A stretch of 64,000 nt of DNA, taken from Paludibacter sp. (lineage in GTDB: Bacteria; Bacteroidota; Bacteroidia; Bacteroidales; Paludibacteraceae). The position numbers and the translations under genes are program-made. Location of the stretch: NCBI GenBank assembly GCA_019163375.1, contig JAFLKK010000004.1:372001-436000 (forward strand), in the 5' to 3' direction. Below, piece after piece: positions 16,344 to 25,166 of this stretch. The first letter of the stretch is position 1. Every line of letters begins with the position of its first letter. Below the pieces are notes generated by a model that saw only the letters and a program-made list of their open reading frames with translations, ran no database searches and had not been told where the DNA came from.

Positions 16344-16772
16344 CTATTTTCATCTTCTTGTTTCGGAAGAGCGCAGACTGACGATGCTGTTTTAATTTCA
16401 TTTCCTAACAATCTTTACAAAGTACCTGATTGTTTTACTACCAAGGCGTGGCTTTATGTCACGCCTTGGTAGTAAAATGAAAATTCCCTGTATAATTATT
16501 AGAAAAATAAGCCAGATTCATCCTCTACTGACATTCATCCTATCAAAAATATGACTGTATTTACCGTTGATAAAGAATTTTGTTGCCTGATTAAGAAAAA
16601 CTGATTAATTATGCAGAATGTTATTGGTTATTTGTTGCAATTTGTTACTTTTGTGGAGATTCTGTTGTCATTATATGTTATGTAGTGAGCTGCGCTTTAC
16701 AGTCTGTTAGCCTGGATATTTTTTTTGCCAGTTTTTTTTCTGAAAACAATCACACCTTTAAAATAAAATGTT
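16344..16772. other. Intergenic region upstream of the decarboxylase beta-subunit gene
   Basis: Apart from the terminator at 16433-16477, the region is AT-rich. TACTTTTG at 16646-16653 fits the TAnnTTTG element and would give a leader of about 115 nt ahead of the micro-ORF at 16773. I see no riboswitch fold. Confidence 0.45.
16433..16477. terminator. Strong intrinsic terminator
   Basis: A perfect 18-bp stem (16433-16450 pairs with 16460-16477) with a 9-nt loop. It begins with four T and ends with four A, so it can work on both strands. About 90 bp after the DUF6174 gene. Confidence 0.85.
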
Positions 16773-16880
16773 ATGGAGATTTTCTTTATTTTCTTACAGG
16801 CCGCTTTAATATCATTTTTTATTGCCGGAATAATTTGGGTTATTAATCTGATTTTATCACTACGAAAAACTAAACACTAA
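16773..16880 (+). CDS. 35-residue hydrophobic membrane micro-protein upstream of the decarboxylase beta subunit
   Basis: A short open frame of 35 codons plus stop. The peptide starts MEIFFIFLQAALISFF, continues IAGIIWVINLILSL and ends in the basic RKTKH. It forms one transmembrane helix with a positive tail, so a cytosolic C-terminus is likely. The stop is 14 bp before the ATG of the beta-subunit gene. In sodium-pump decarboxylases a small one-helix gamma or delta subunit often sits near beta. This peptide is shorter than known gamma subunits (~80 residues) but has the same N-terminal-helix design. Inference only; no homology search was possible. Confidence 0.5.
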   Translation: MEIFFIFLQAALISFFIAGIIWVINLILSLRKTKH

Positions 16881-16894
16881 AAATTGCAGAAAGT

Positions 16895-18139
16895 ATGAAT
16901 TTTACAGATTTTTTTCAGCAATTTCAAGGGATTGCTACATTGTTCGCTTCGGATATTACAGTTTCAATAACCCGCATCTTTCTAATTATTCTGGGCATTA
17001 TGCTTATGTATCTGGGTAAAAAAGGAGTTTTGGAAGCGCTTCTTATGATACCAATGGGTTTAGGGATGGCTACCATTAATGCATCGTTGATGTTTTTACC
17101 TCCCGGCATTCCCGGTGGATTTCTTGAAAATGGAGCTATGCAGGGAACTTTGTTTCTTGATTCGATGATAACAGATACAGATCAGTTATTTGCCTTACTT
17201 CAGATTGACTTCCTGCAACCGATATATGTTTTTACTTTCAGTAACGGACTTATTGCCTGTCTCGTTTTTATGGGCATAGGGTCTTTGCTTGATATTGGGT
17301 TTCTCTTGCAGCGTCCTTTTACAAGTATGTTGCTTGCCTTGTGTGCTGAATTGGGAACTTTTGTTACTGTTCCCATTGCTCAGGCTATGGGTTTAACTGC
17401 TCAAGAAGCTGCATCCATAGCCATGGTAGGTGGAGCCGATGGACCAATGGTTCTGTTTACGTCTCTATCATTAGCAAAACACTTGTTTGTGCCCATCACG
17501 GTGGTAGCCTATTTATATTTAGGATTAACATACGGTGGGTATCCTTATCTGATTCGGCTTTTAATTCCTAAGAAACTCAGAGCCATCAAGATTGACAAAT
17601 CAAATGAAAAACAAAAGAAGGCAATTTCGGCATCCACCAAACTTGCTGCTGCTGCCATCTTGTGTGTAGTGCTTTGTTTGCTTTTCCCGGTAGCTTCGCC
17701 ATTGTTCTTCTCATTATTTTTGGGAATAGCCGTAAAAGAAGCAAAACTTACACATATTCATGAATTTATTAGTGGTCCATTGCTATACGGATCTACTTTT
17801 TTCCTCGGTCTTACCTTAGGCGTTCTTTGCGAAGCACATTTATTACTCGATCCACGCATTCTCAAATTATTAGTATTGGGAATCCTGGCTTTATTGTTTT
17901 CGGGTATCGGTGGTATTGGTGGAGGATATATAATGTATTTTATCAAGAAGGGGAATTTCAATCCTACTATTGGCATAGCAGGTGTGAGTTGCGTACCCTC
18001 TACAGCCAAGGTTGCACAGAAGGAAGTTACTAAGGCCAATCCTAACAGTCTGATTTTGCCCGAAGCACTGGGTGCAAATATATGTGGAGTTATTACATCG
18101 GCTATTATCGCCGGTCTGTATATAAACTTTTTTAGCTAG
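16895..18139 (+). CDS. Sodium ion-translocating decarboxylase, beta subunit
   Basis: Integral membrane protein of 414 residues with ~9-11 helices, matching OadB/MmdB/GcdB. Conserved AMVGGADGPMVLF (~residues 178-190, with the Na+-coupling Asp), the long hydrophobic core and the terminal ALGANICGVITSAIIAG (~395-411) are all visible. The subunit couples decarboxylation of carboxybiotin to Na+ export. No biotin carrier, carboxyltransferase or full-length gamma subunit is in the window, so those partners must be encoded elsewhere or this is a paralogue. oadB, mmdB and gcdB cannot be told apart from sequence alone. Confidence 0.93.
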   Translation: MNFTDFFQQFQGIATLFASDITVSITRIFLIILGIMLMYLGKKGVLEALLMIPMGLGMATINASLMFLPPGIPGGFLENGAMQGTLFLDSMITDTDQLFALLQIDFLQPIYVFTFSNGLIACLVFMGIGSLLDIGFLLQRPFTSMLLALCAELGTFVTVPIAQAMGLTAQEAASIAMVGGADGPMVLFTSLSLAKHLFVPITVVAYLYLGLTYGGYPYLIRLLIPKKLRAIKIDKSNEKQKKAISASTKLAAAAILCVVLCLLFPVASPLFFSLFLGIAVKEAKLTHIHEFISGPLLYGSTFFLGLTLGVLCEAHLLLDPRILKLLVLGILALLFSGIGGIGGGYIMYFIKKGNFNPTIGIAGVSCVPSTAKVAQKEVTKANPNSLILPEALGANICGVITSAIIAGLYINFFS

Positions 18140-18204
18140 TATTTTGACTGTTAGGTAAGTTTTCTGAGTAGAGCGCTTGCCTGGCTGTTGAAATAAATTA
18201 AACA

Positions 18205-18286
18205 GATACTTACAAAGAAATAGTCCAATGCCGACCCTGCCTGAAATAGGTAGTTTGTCTCATTGGACTATTTCTTTGTAAGTATC
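18205..18286. repeat. 26-bp perfect inverted repeat with 30-nt loop
   Basis: Arms 18205-18230 and 18261-18286 are exact reverse complements. The loop is 18231-18260. Lies in the ~300-bp space between the decarboxylase gene and the convergent M23 gene. It may be a bidirectional terminator, but the length of the arms and the loop are unusual. Confidence 0.8.
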
Positions 18287-18435
18287 GGCTTCAATAAGCA
18301 TTTATATGCCGGACTGCATTAAATGTACAGTTGATATAAAATCCACTTTTAATTGTTTGTAAGCTGTTTGCTTATTCGAACTCACGTGTTTTTAATAAAA
18401 TATACAACTATTCCAAAGCCACATGGATATAGGGT

Positions 18436-19299
18436 TTATCTTATTCTGAGTCGTTGGCCGGGTTTCAATTTTGTTTTCAGTTTAATGCGATTCATCTTGC
18501 ATAAGGCCTTAGTACTGGTACCATTGCGTGCTGCAATTTGACCTAGATTATCTCCTTTACGAACAGTGTAATACCGAAGGATTTGAACTTGTTTTGATTC
18601 CCGTTGATAGTAGAAGGATTGCTTTTTGGTAAGCAAATAGGATGTGGAATTGACACGTCCGGTATTGAAATCGATAATGTTAGCCGGATTGATGGCGTTG
18701 CCAATATAACGTGTTTCGAAATGAAGATGCGGGCCTGTTGAATGTCCTGTGTTGCCACCCAGAGCGATTATTTCACCGGCTTTAACGCGCTGATTGTGGG
18801 CTACTAAAACGACCGATAAGTGACCATAAACAGTTTCTAAGCCATTGTCATGTCGTATAACGACGTAATTGCCATAGCCACGGGCTTCGTAATCAATAAT
18901 TCTTACTTTCCCTGAGAATGCTGCGACAACGGTGTCGCCCACGTTGAGGCGCAAATCGATTCCGTAATGGTAACGGTAGCGTCGTGGTCCAAAGGCCGAC
19001 GTTACTGCTCCGGGAACAGGAACTACAAAGTGAGAGCAATCTATTCTGACCGAATCCGGTAAGCTGTCAACCGGAATTTTATACGGGTTTAGCCTTTCTC
19101 TAGTCCAAATATTGTTATAAATATCTTCCGCAGGGTGGTTTTCCATCAAGTCGTCCGAACGGTCGTTCAGCATTTCCTGATAGATATTTACTGTATCTTT
19201 TTTTGTAATCAATGAGAACATGTTGCGTTGAGAAAATCCCGCAAATGTGGTTAGAAAAAAGAATGTTATAAGAAGATATTTTTTTAGAGAAATAGGCAT
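18436..19299 (-). CDS. M23-family murein endopeptidase with C-terminal LysM domain
   Basis: An N-terminal signal peptide (MPISLKKYLLITFFFLTTFAGFS) is followed by a LytM/M23 domain. The zinc site is seen as YHYGIDLRLN (H-x(3)-D type), and GHLSVV plus HSTGPHLHFETR give HxH. Residues ~240-287 form a LysM domain (YTVRKGDNLGQIAARNGTSTKALCKMNRIK). It cleaves or remodels peptidoglycan in the periplasm, where LysM anchors to glycan. All metal ligands appear intact, so it is a likely active peptidase rather than an activator-only protein. Same strand as ndk, separated by a 28-bp palindrome. Confidence 0.93.
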   Translation of the reverse strand: MPISLKKYLLITFFFLTTFAGFSQRNMFSLITKKDTVNIYQEMLNDRSDDLMENHPAEDIYNNIWTRERLNPYKIPVDSLPDSVRIDCSHFVVPVPGAVTSAFGPRRYRYHYGIDLRLNVGDTVVAAFSGKVRIIDYEARGYGNYVVIRHDNGLETVYGHLSVVLVAHNQRVKAGEIIALGGNTGHSTGPHLHFETRYIGNAINPANIIDFNTGRVNSTSYLLTKKQSFYYQRESKQVQILRYYTVRKGDNLGQIAARNGTSTKALCKMNRIKLKTKLKPGQRLRIR

Positions 19300-19322
19300 A
19301 GAATCTTTTAATTAAAGCATAA

Positions 19323-19350
19323 TTGTGCCCCGATAGCTATCGGGGCACAA
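19323..19350. repeat. 28-bp perfect palindrome, probable terminator
   Basis: The sequence 19323-19350 equals its own reverse complement; its core is ccccgatagctatcgggg. Lies 76 bp beyond the ndk stop and 23 bp ahead of the M23 start, both minus strand. No clear T-run follows, so it could also act as a boundary or binding site. Confidence 0.7.
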
Positions 19351-19426
19351 TGAATCGTTTGTAAATCAATTGTTTACTTGTGAATTTTTAAAAAAGTGAG
19401 AGTGCACTCTAAAATGGGTTCAGCAA

Positions 19427-19888
19427 CTAGAACTCATCGTTGGCATAAAATACATTCTTGTTAAGTTTTTCGAATTCAAAAACTTCAGCAGCACTGAAAA
19501 AGCGAGCAATCTCTACTTTCCCATTTTCAACCGAATCCGAAGTGTGAAGAATATTCTCTTGCACACTAACACTATAATCGCCACGAATGGTCCCGGGAGC
19601 TGCTTCGCGACCATTGGTAGCGCCAGCCATAACGTGGGCAATATGTACTGCATCAACACCCGTCCAGCAACAAACAATTACCGGAGTCATCATCATAGAC
19701 TCAACAATGCGTTGGTAATAAGGTCTTTTGACTAAGTGAGCGTAGTGATCCATTAAAACTTCTTCGTTCAGTTGAACCATTTTCATACCGCTTAGTTGTA
19801 AGCCTCTGCGCTCAAAACGTTGAATAACTTCACCAATTAACCCTCTACGAATAGCACAGGGTTTGATAATAACGAGTGTTCTTTCCAT
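19427..19888 (-). CDS. ndk: Nucleoside diphosphate kinase
   Basis: Transfers the terminal phosphate between nucleoside triphosphates and diphosphates. It has the canonical start (ERTLVIIKPCAIRRGLIGEVIQRFERRG), the RPYYQRIVESMM helix, the GATNGREAAPGTIRGDYS loop and catalytic His in the NILHTSDS motif. At 153 residues it equals the usual size. A minus-strand TATTTTTG element at 19932-19939 lies about 43 bp upstream and is the likely promoter. Housekeeping enzyme; no oddities. Confidence 0.97.
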   Translation of the reverse strand: MERTLVIIKPCAIRRGLIGEVIQRFERRGLQLSGMKMVQLNEEVLMDHYAHLVKRPYYQRIVESMMMTPVIVCCWTGVDAVHIAHVMAGATNGREAAPGTIRGDYSVSVQENILHTSDSVENGKVEIARFFSAAEVFEFEKLNKNVFYANDEF

Positions 19889-19977
19889 TTAAAATAGTGG
19901 TTAATTTATAGTATAATTAGATTTTCTTCCCCAAAAATAGGGATTTGAAAGTTTAAATCAAAGAAAATTCAATTTTA

Positions 19978-22074
19978 TTAACTAATAGACCCCCAATTTA
20001 ATGTATTTGTCTTCAATTTGCGCAATTGGTTTACCAATATTCGATTTTCAGGTTTCTCCAGTTGAGGATCGTTCTCCAGAATTTCGATGGCAGCATTTCG
20101 GGCTATTTCCAACATTTTCCCATCCTGTGCCAAGTTGGCAATTTTTAGTTCAAAGGGTAACCCACTTTGTTGCGTGCCTTCCAAATCGCCCGGTCCGCGA
20201 ATTTGTAAATCGGCTTCAGAAATTTCGAAGCCATCGTTGGTGCGTACCATTATTTCCATCCGTTTTCGGGTGTCGCTGGCCAGTTTATAGCCTGTTAGCA
20301 AAATACAGAACGACTGTTCGGCACCACGTCCAACCCTGCCGCGCAGCTGGTGCAATTGCGACAAACCAAAACGCTGAGCACTCTCAATCACCATCACCGA
20401 AGCATTGGGCACGTTTACACCTACCTCAATCACGGTTGTTGCGACCATTATTTGCGTTTCGCCGGTCACGAACTTTTGCATTTGGTAGTCTTTTTCTTTT
20501 GGCTTTAGTTTGCCGTGCACCATGCTGATGCTGTAGTTTGGAAAAACTTCACGCATATACTCATACCCCTCTTCCAGATTCCGCAAATCAATTTTTTCCG
20601 ATTCCTGAATAAGCGGATACACAATATAAACCTGTCGGCCGGCTTCTATTTGTTTGGCAATAAAACTATTGATTGATGGTCGTTTGTTGTCGTAATAGTG
20701 ATAGGTCTGGATGGGTTTACGTCCCGGTGGCAACTCGTCGATGACCGATACGCTCAAGTCGCCGTACAAGGTCATAGCTAACGTTCGCGGAATAGGCGTA
20801 GCCGTCATTACCAGAATATGCGGTGGTTGCACGTTCTTTTTCCAGAGTTTTGAGCGTTGCTCAACCCCAAAACGATGCTGTTCGTCGATAACCACGAGTC
20901 CGAGGTTTTTGAATTGCACCACATCTTCAATTAATGCATGTGTCCCAATGAGAATGTTCAACTCGCCGCTTCGCAACTTTTCGTGTAAAATCACGCGGTC
21001 TTTGGGGCGGGTAGAGCCCGTGAGCAAAGCCACGTTTACGCCAATGTCACCCAAAAATTCATTCAGACTGGCAAAATGTTGGGTAGCCAAAATTTCGGTT
21101 GGTGCCATGATGCAGGCCTGAAAGTTATTGTCAACTGCCATAAGCATCACCATCAGTGCTACCAGTGTTTTTCCACTTCCCACATCGCCTTGCAGCAATC
21201 GGTTCATTTGCCGACCCGAAGCTACATCGATGCGAATTTCACGTAACACACGCTTTTGCGCTCCGGTAAGTTCGAAAGGCAGATAGGTATTGAAAAAGGT
21301 ATTGAAATAATGCCCAATGGTACCAAAAACGAAACCTTTCGATTGTAGGTCACGCCAGTTTTTAAGTCGGAGAATACTTAACTGAATGTAAAACAGTTCC
21401 TCGAACTTTAAACGTTGACGGGCTTTGTTGAGTGCATCGGCATTTTTCGGAAAATGAACATTGACCAATGATTCGGTCAGGTTCATTAGCGCAAATTTTT
21501 GCAAAATATAGGCGGGAAGTGTTTCTGGAATTCCTGTTTTGATACTTTGAACCAATGGAAAAATGATTTTCTGAATGGTTTTAGAGTTCAGAAAACTGCT
21601 TTTCATTTTCTCAGAAGTGTTGTAAAATGGCACCAAACCCATTTGCTCGGGCGGTGGCATTTTCGACGCTATTTCAATTTCGGGATGTACGATATTGAAT
21701 CGGCCGTTGAAAGGAGATGGTTTCCCGAAAATAACATAGTCTACTTTTGTGTGGTATTTTTCCATGGCATATTTCACGCCTTTAAACCACACCAGTTCAA
21801 TGGTATTTTTGCCATCGGAAAAAACTGCTGTCAGGCGTTGATTGTGCCCTTCGCCCACTTTCTCGAACCGTATAATTTGTCCTTTTACCTGAATAAAAGG
21901 CATTTCCTCATTTATCTCGTGTAAATAATAAAACCGACTTCTGTCCACATATTTGTATGGATAGTACCGCAGCAAATCCTCGACACTGTGTATGCCAAGT
22001 TCTTTGTTGAACAAATCTGCCTTTTTGGGGCCTACCCCGGGCAAAAATTTTATGTCTTGATACGATAAATCCAT
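19978..22074 (-). CDS. recG: ATP-dependent DNA helicase RecG
   Basis: A 698-residue helicase that reverses stalled replication forks and processes Holliday junctions. An N-terminal helical and OB-fold wedge (VKGQIIRFEKVGEGHNQRLTAVFSDG) is followed by helicase motif I LLQGDVGSGKTLVALM (~residue 296) and motif II as DEQH in VVIDEQHRFGVEQRSKLW (~398). MTATPIPRTLAM is motif III. QLRGRVGRGAEQSFCILL and the RecG-specific tail (RIRGPGDLEGTQQSGLP-like) end the protein. The order and length are standard. It starts 6 bp after the acyltransferase stop, so the genes are an operon with ispD. Confidence 0.97.
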   Translation of the reverse strand: MDLSYQDIKFLPGVGPKKADLFNKELGIHSVEDLLRYYPYKYVDRSRFYYLHEINEEMPFIQVKGQIIRFEKVGEGHNQRLTAVFSDGKNTIELVWFKGVKYAMEKYHTKVDYVIFGKPSPFNGRFNIVHPEIEIASKMPPPEQMGLVPFYNTSEKMKSSFLNSKTIQKIIFPLVQSIKTGIPETLPAYILQKFALMNLTESLVNVHFPKNADALNKARQRLKFEELFYIQLSILRLKNWRDLQSKGFVFGTIGHYFNTFFNTYLPFELTGAQKRVLREIRIDVASGRQMNRLLQGDVGSGKTLVALMVMLMAVDNNFQACIMAPTEILATQHFASLNEFLGDIGVNVALLTGSTRPKDRVILHEKLRSGELNILIGTHALIEDVVQFKNLGLVVIDEQHRFGVEQRSKLWKKNVQPPHILVMTATPIPRTLAMTLYGDLSVSVIDELPPGRKPIQTYHYYDNKRPSINSFIAKQIEAGRQVYIVYPLIQESEKIDLRNLEEGYEYMREVFPNYSISMVHGKLKPKEKDYQMQKFVTGETQIMVATTVIEVGVNVPNASVMVIESAQRFGLSQLHQLRGRVGRGAEQSFCILLTGYKLASDTRKRMEIMVRTNDGFEISEADLQIRGPGDLEGTQQSGLPFELKIANLAQDGKMLEIARNAAIEILENDPQLEKPENRILVNQLRKLKTNTLNWGSIS

Positions 22075-22080
22075 ATATAA

Positions 22081-23139
22081 TTATCCTGAAATATATTTCC
22101 CAAAAGGAATCTTTCGCAACACAAAAATAATAGCAAACGAACAAATCCCTGTTGCCAAAACGATGATGGGCAATGAAATGAGTGGATGCGCCATGGTCCA
22201 AAATATATTGTTGCGAAAGAAAATGCCAATTACGATAATGTGAACCAGATAGATACCGTAACTATAATTGCTGATGGTTTGCTGTAACCACGCAATAAAT
22301 CGGTTCCCCACATGAAGATCTTTTGCCCAAACGAATACGGCAATTGATTGAATTACTGTGTTTAGCGTCAGGTAACTGTAGATGCTCAAATCCAGTCGGT
22401 GCGCATTTTTACTGGCAAAATAAGTATAAATAGCCGAACTAGCAATGCTTAAGATGAAAATGGCTGCCGCAAACAACCGCGTTTTACTCCATGTGAAGCG
22501 AATTTGCATTAAATAATACCCCAGCACTAAATAACCCGTGTACAGAAAATATCCCAACAGTTTATATCCAAAAAAATCCGACCAACGATAAAAATTGATA
22601 GGAATAGGGCGAAGTGCAATGAACAGAACTATCCATGCGAAAAGTAAAGTCAAGAGCCACGAGTTGCTTAATTTGCGAACCGCCTTACCCAAAAAAGGGA
22701 CGAATAAATAGATGAACAGAATCATGTATACGTACCAAAAATGCTTCGAAATTCCTTCGCTCAGAAACAAATCTTTAGCCCAGCCGATAAGGGCTGAAAA
22801 CTCTTTGGGTTGTTGCCAGGGTTGGAGCACCGCCCATCGAAAAACCCAGTAACACAACATCCAAAACAGCAATGGCACGAGCACGCGCATAAACCTTTTT
22901 TTATAGAAATCGCCAAGTTGATATTCTTTGCCCAGCAGGGTAGCTCCACTCAACATTAAAAATATCGGAACGGCAAACCGCACCGCACTATCCACGCAGT
23001 TACCTATCCACCAAAAATCCATGCTGCGGCCGTAGGTCATGTTTACGACCGGAGTTGAATTGTGAATAATAATGACCCCCACTGTAGCTAATGCCCGTAG
23101 CGTGTCCAGCCATTCAATATTTTTGACTGCGTTTTTCAA
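22081..23139 (-). CDS. Acyltransferase-3 family membrane protein
   Basis: A 352-residue polytopic protein with about ten transmembrane helices. It starts with the Acyl_transf_3 signature IEWLDTLRALATVGVIIIHNSTP, which holds the conserved Arg and the catalytic-type His after the first helix. The conserved GAT/ARG block (SGATLLGKEYQLGDFYKKRFMRVLVPLLFWM) follows. Members acylate sugars of cell-surface polysaccharides; the donor and acceptor cannot be told. It lies between ispD and recG with 3- and 6-bp gaps, which is tight co-transcription but not an obvious functional link. Confidence 0.9.
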   Translation of the reverse strand: MKNAVKNIEWLDTLRALATVGVIIIHNSTPVVNMTYGRSMDFWWIGNCVDSAVRFAVPIFLMLSGATLLGKEYQLGDFYKKRFMRVLVPLLFWMLCYWVFRWAVLQPWQQPKEFSALIGWAKDLFLSEGISKHFWYVYMILFIYLFVPFLGKAVRKLSNSWLLTLLFAWIVLFIALRPIPINFYRWSDFFGYKLLGYFLYTGYLVLGYYLMQIRFTWSKTRLFAAAIFILSIASSAIYTYFASKNAHRLDLSIYSYLTLNTVIQSIAVFVWAKDLHVGNRFIAWLQQTISNYSYGIYLVHIIVIGIFFRNNIFWTMAHPLISLPIIVLATGICSFAIIFVLRKIPFGKYISG

Positions 23140-23142
23140 TAG

Positions 23143-23814
23143 TTATCGTGTTAGTTCCAATAGTCGTTCGGCGACAATCAGATCAAATTCAGTAGTAATT
23201 TTTATGTTTTCTCTGTTTCCAGCCACCAGATGCACGGTAGCTCCCATGGCTTCAACCACCGAAGCATCGTCGGTAAAAAGAACAGAAAATTCCTGTTCGT
23301 AAGCTTTTTTGAGCAGCTCTGCATCAAAAACCTGGGGTGTTTGCACCATTTTATAAGCAGTCCGATCCACCGACTTGCTGCCATTTGCATCCACGAAGCG
23401 AATACTCTCAATCGAATCCATTGTGGGGATAGCTGCTCCGAATTTTTCAGCAGCCTCAAAGCAACGGGAAATCGTTTCTTTACTCACCAACGGGCGTACC
23501 CCGTCGTGAATAGCTACTAATGCCGGCACTTTTACTGCATCTAATCCGTTTTTTACCGACTGAAACCGGGTTTGTCCTCCCGCTATTATTTGGTGTGGAA
23601 TATTCAAGGCATGTTTTTTGCAGAGCGTTTCCCAGAATTCAAATTGCGCAGCGGGTAAAACCAAAATTAATTGCAATGAAGCATCAAAATTCATGAATGC
23701 TTCAAGCGTATGCATTAAAATGGGCTTCCCCTGAATTTCGAGAAATTGCTTTGGAATGTCGGCGTTCATCCGCTCGCCTTTCCCTCCGGCAACAATTATA
23801 GCTGTTTTAGTCAT
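23143..23814 (-). CDS. ispD: 2-C-methyl-D-erythritol 4-phosphate cytidylyltransferase
   Basis: Third step of the MEP isoprenoid route: CTP plus methylerythritol phosphate gives CDP-methylerythritol. The nucleotide-binding [11 protein letters not shown] (~residues 6-16) and [11 protein letters not shown] are present. [11 protein letters not shown] (~105), the catalytic-region [24 protein letters not shown] and the terminal [17 protein letters not shown] are also all visible. Size (223) is standard. First gene of the operon ispD, acyltransferase, recG; a minus-strand TATCTTTG at 23915-23922 is the probable promoter, giving a leader of about 100 nt. Confidence 0.97.
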   Translation of the reverse strand: MTKTAIIVAGGKGERMNADIPKQFLEIQGKPILMHTLEAFMNFDASLQLILVLPAAQFEFWETLCKKHALNIPHQIIAGGQTRFQSVKNGLDAVKVPALVAIHDGVRPLVSKETISRCFEAAEKFGAAIPTMDSIESIRFVDANGSKSVDRTAYKMVQTPQVFDAELLKKAYEQEFSVLFTDDASVVEAMGATVHLVAGNRENIKITTEFDLIVAERLLELTR

Positions 23815-23914
23815 TGATATTACTGTTTTAGAATGAAAATAGGTGTAAATTAGTTAACTATTTATACATTCAGGCTTGTGATTTTTGTTCTGATTCTTTA
23901 TTTAAAAACCAGAA

Positions 23915-23922
23915 CAAAGATA
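23915..23922 (-). promoter_or_regulatory. TATCTTTG promoter element of the ispD operon
   Basis: caaagata on the plus strand reads TATCTTTG on the minus strand, about 100 bp before the ispD start. It is the only clear match to the consensus in the gap. Confidence 0.55.
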
Positions 23923-24018
23923 AACATTAAATTATCATCAGTCACAACTATAAACCACAAAACGATGTCGAAATAGAACTATTTTGAACTATTTGTCTGA
24001 AAACCCACAACATTTATA

Positions 24019-24026
24019 TAACTTTG
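24019..24026 (+). promoter_or_regulatory. TAACTTTG promoter element of the SPOR-folE pair
   Basis: TAACTTTG at 24019-24026 with an upstream TTTG at 23992-23995 fits the phylum's -7/-33 pattern, spacer about 23. It lies about 27 bp before the ATG at 24053, so translation from the in-frame ATG at 23984 is unlikely. Confidence 0.6.
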
Positions 24027-24052
24027 CACCCGAATTTAGTCGAAAAAAAATA

Positions 24053-24556
24053 ATGAAAAAAACTGCTTTACCTTTAATTATCACCCTTTTACTTTTTGTT
24101 GGCATTTTGTCGGCTCAACAAAATGGAGAATCGAAACAACAAAACATCTTTGAGTCGTTGGCTACGCCCGATTCAATTTCGAAAGCCACAGTAAAATTAC
24201 ATCAGGATAAACGAATTGAGAATCTTGTAGTTGGACGTAAAAACATAACCGTGACCGGATCGGGTTCGCACGAAACAAGAACGGTAAGTGGTTTCCGCGT
24301 ACAGGTATTCTCGAGCAATACACAACGTACAGCTAAAAACGAAGCATTTAGAAAAGAGAGTCAGATAAAAGAAGAATTTCCTGATCTAGCGGTGTATGTA
24401 AATTACTCATCGCCCTTTTGGAAAGTGAGAGTAGGCGATTTTCGCACGCAGGCTCAGGCTCAGGCGTGCAGAGCTGAATTGATAGCTGCTTTCCCCGGTA
24501 TCAGAAGTGAAACCTACATAGTAAAAGAACAAGTAAATATCTCCGTTTCAAAATAA
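24053..24556 (+). CDS. Secreted SPOR-domain protein
   Basis: From the ATG at 24053 the protein is 167 residues with a signal peptide (MKKTALPLIITLLLFVGILSA). A Gln-rich linker comes next. A SPOR domain (~90-160) follows: VSGFRVQVFSSNTQRTAKNEAFRKESQIKEEFPDLAVYVNYSSPFWKVRVGDFRTQAQAQACRAEL with the typical R-V-Q-V-F strand, WKVRVGDF strand and A-x-x-E-L helix. SPOR domains bind denuded glycan at division sites. The longer start at 23984 would put the promoter inside the coding region, so I reject it. folE follows 6 bp later. Confidence 0.88.
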   Translation: MKKTALPLIITLLLFVGILSAQQNGESKQQNIFESLATPDSISKATVKLHQDKRIENLVVGRKNITVTGSGSHETRTVSGFRVQVFSSNTQRTAKNEAFRKESQIKEEFPDLAVYVNYSSPFWKVRVGDFRTQAQAQACRAELIAAFPGIRSETYIVKEQVNISVSK

Positions 24557-24562
24557 ATATCT

Positions 24563-25159
24563 ATGGATTTTAATAGCAATCAACCTGTTCCTTTTGATTC
24601 GGAAAAAACGGAAAAAATAGCAGAACATTATCAGCAAATTATACAACTTTTAGGCGAAGATGCAAACCGTGAAGGCTTGCTGAAAACGCCCGAACGAGTT
24701 TCGAAAGCAATGCAATTTTTGATGCAGGGCTACGAACAAAATCCCGAAGACATTATTCGTTCTGCCATGTTTACCGAGGATTACAGGCAGATGGTTATTG
24801 TAAAGGACATTGATTTTTATTCGATGTGCGAACACCACATGCTTCCGTTTTTTGGCAAAGCGCATATCGCGTATATTCCCAATAAAAAAATCACCGGATT
24901 GAGTAAAATTGCAAGAATTGTAGAAGTGTACGCCCGCCGTATGCAGGTGCAGGAACGCATGACCACTCAAATAAAGGAGTGTATCCAAAAAACCCTGAAC
25001 CCGATGGGAGTGATTGTGGTTATTGAGGCGCAGCATCTTTGCATGCAAATGCGCGGTGTGCAAAAACAACATTCTATTACCACCACTTCGGATTTTACCG
25101 GTGTTTTCGAGCAAGCCAAAACCCGCGAAGAGTTTTTGAATTTGATCAATAGAAAGTAA
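24563..25159 (+). CDS. folE: GTP cyclohydrolase I
   Basis: Converts GTP to dihydroneopterin triphosphate, the first step of folate synthesis. The zinc and catalytic residues are visible: [19 protein letters not shown] (Cys-x-x-His), [25 protein letters not shown], and [19 protein letters not shown] with the second zinc Cys. At 198 residues it equals the type I enzyme. It follows the SPOR gene by 6 bp and is probably transcribed with it, though the two have no functional link that I know of. Confidence 0.97.
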   Translation: MDFNSNQPVPFDSEKTEKIAEHYQQIIQLLGEDANREGLLKTPERVSKAMQFLMQGYEQNPEDIIRSAMFTEDYRQMVIVKDIDFYSMCEHHMLPFFGKAHIAYIPNKKITGLSKIARIVEVYARRMQVQERMTTQIKECIQKTLNPMGVIVVIEAQHLCMQMRGVQKQHSITTTSDFTGVFEQAKTREEFLNLINRK

Positions 25160-25166
25160 AGAAATT

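Noticed and set aside
23984-24052. Longer N-terminus of the SPOR protein
   Set aside because: It would have to be transcribed upstream of the promoter element at 24019-24026 and removes the signal peptide from the N-terminus.
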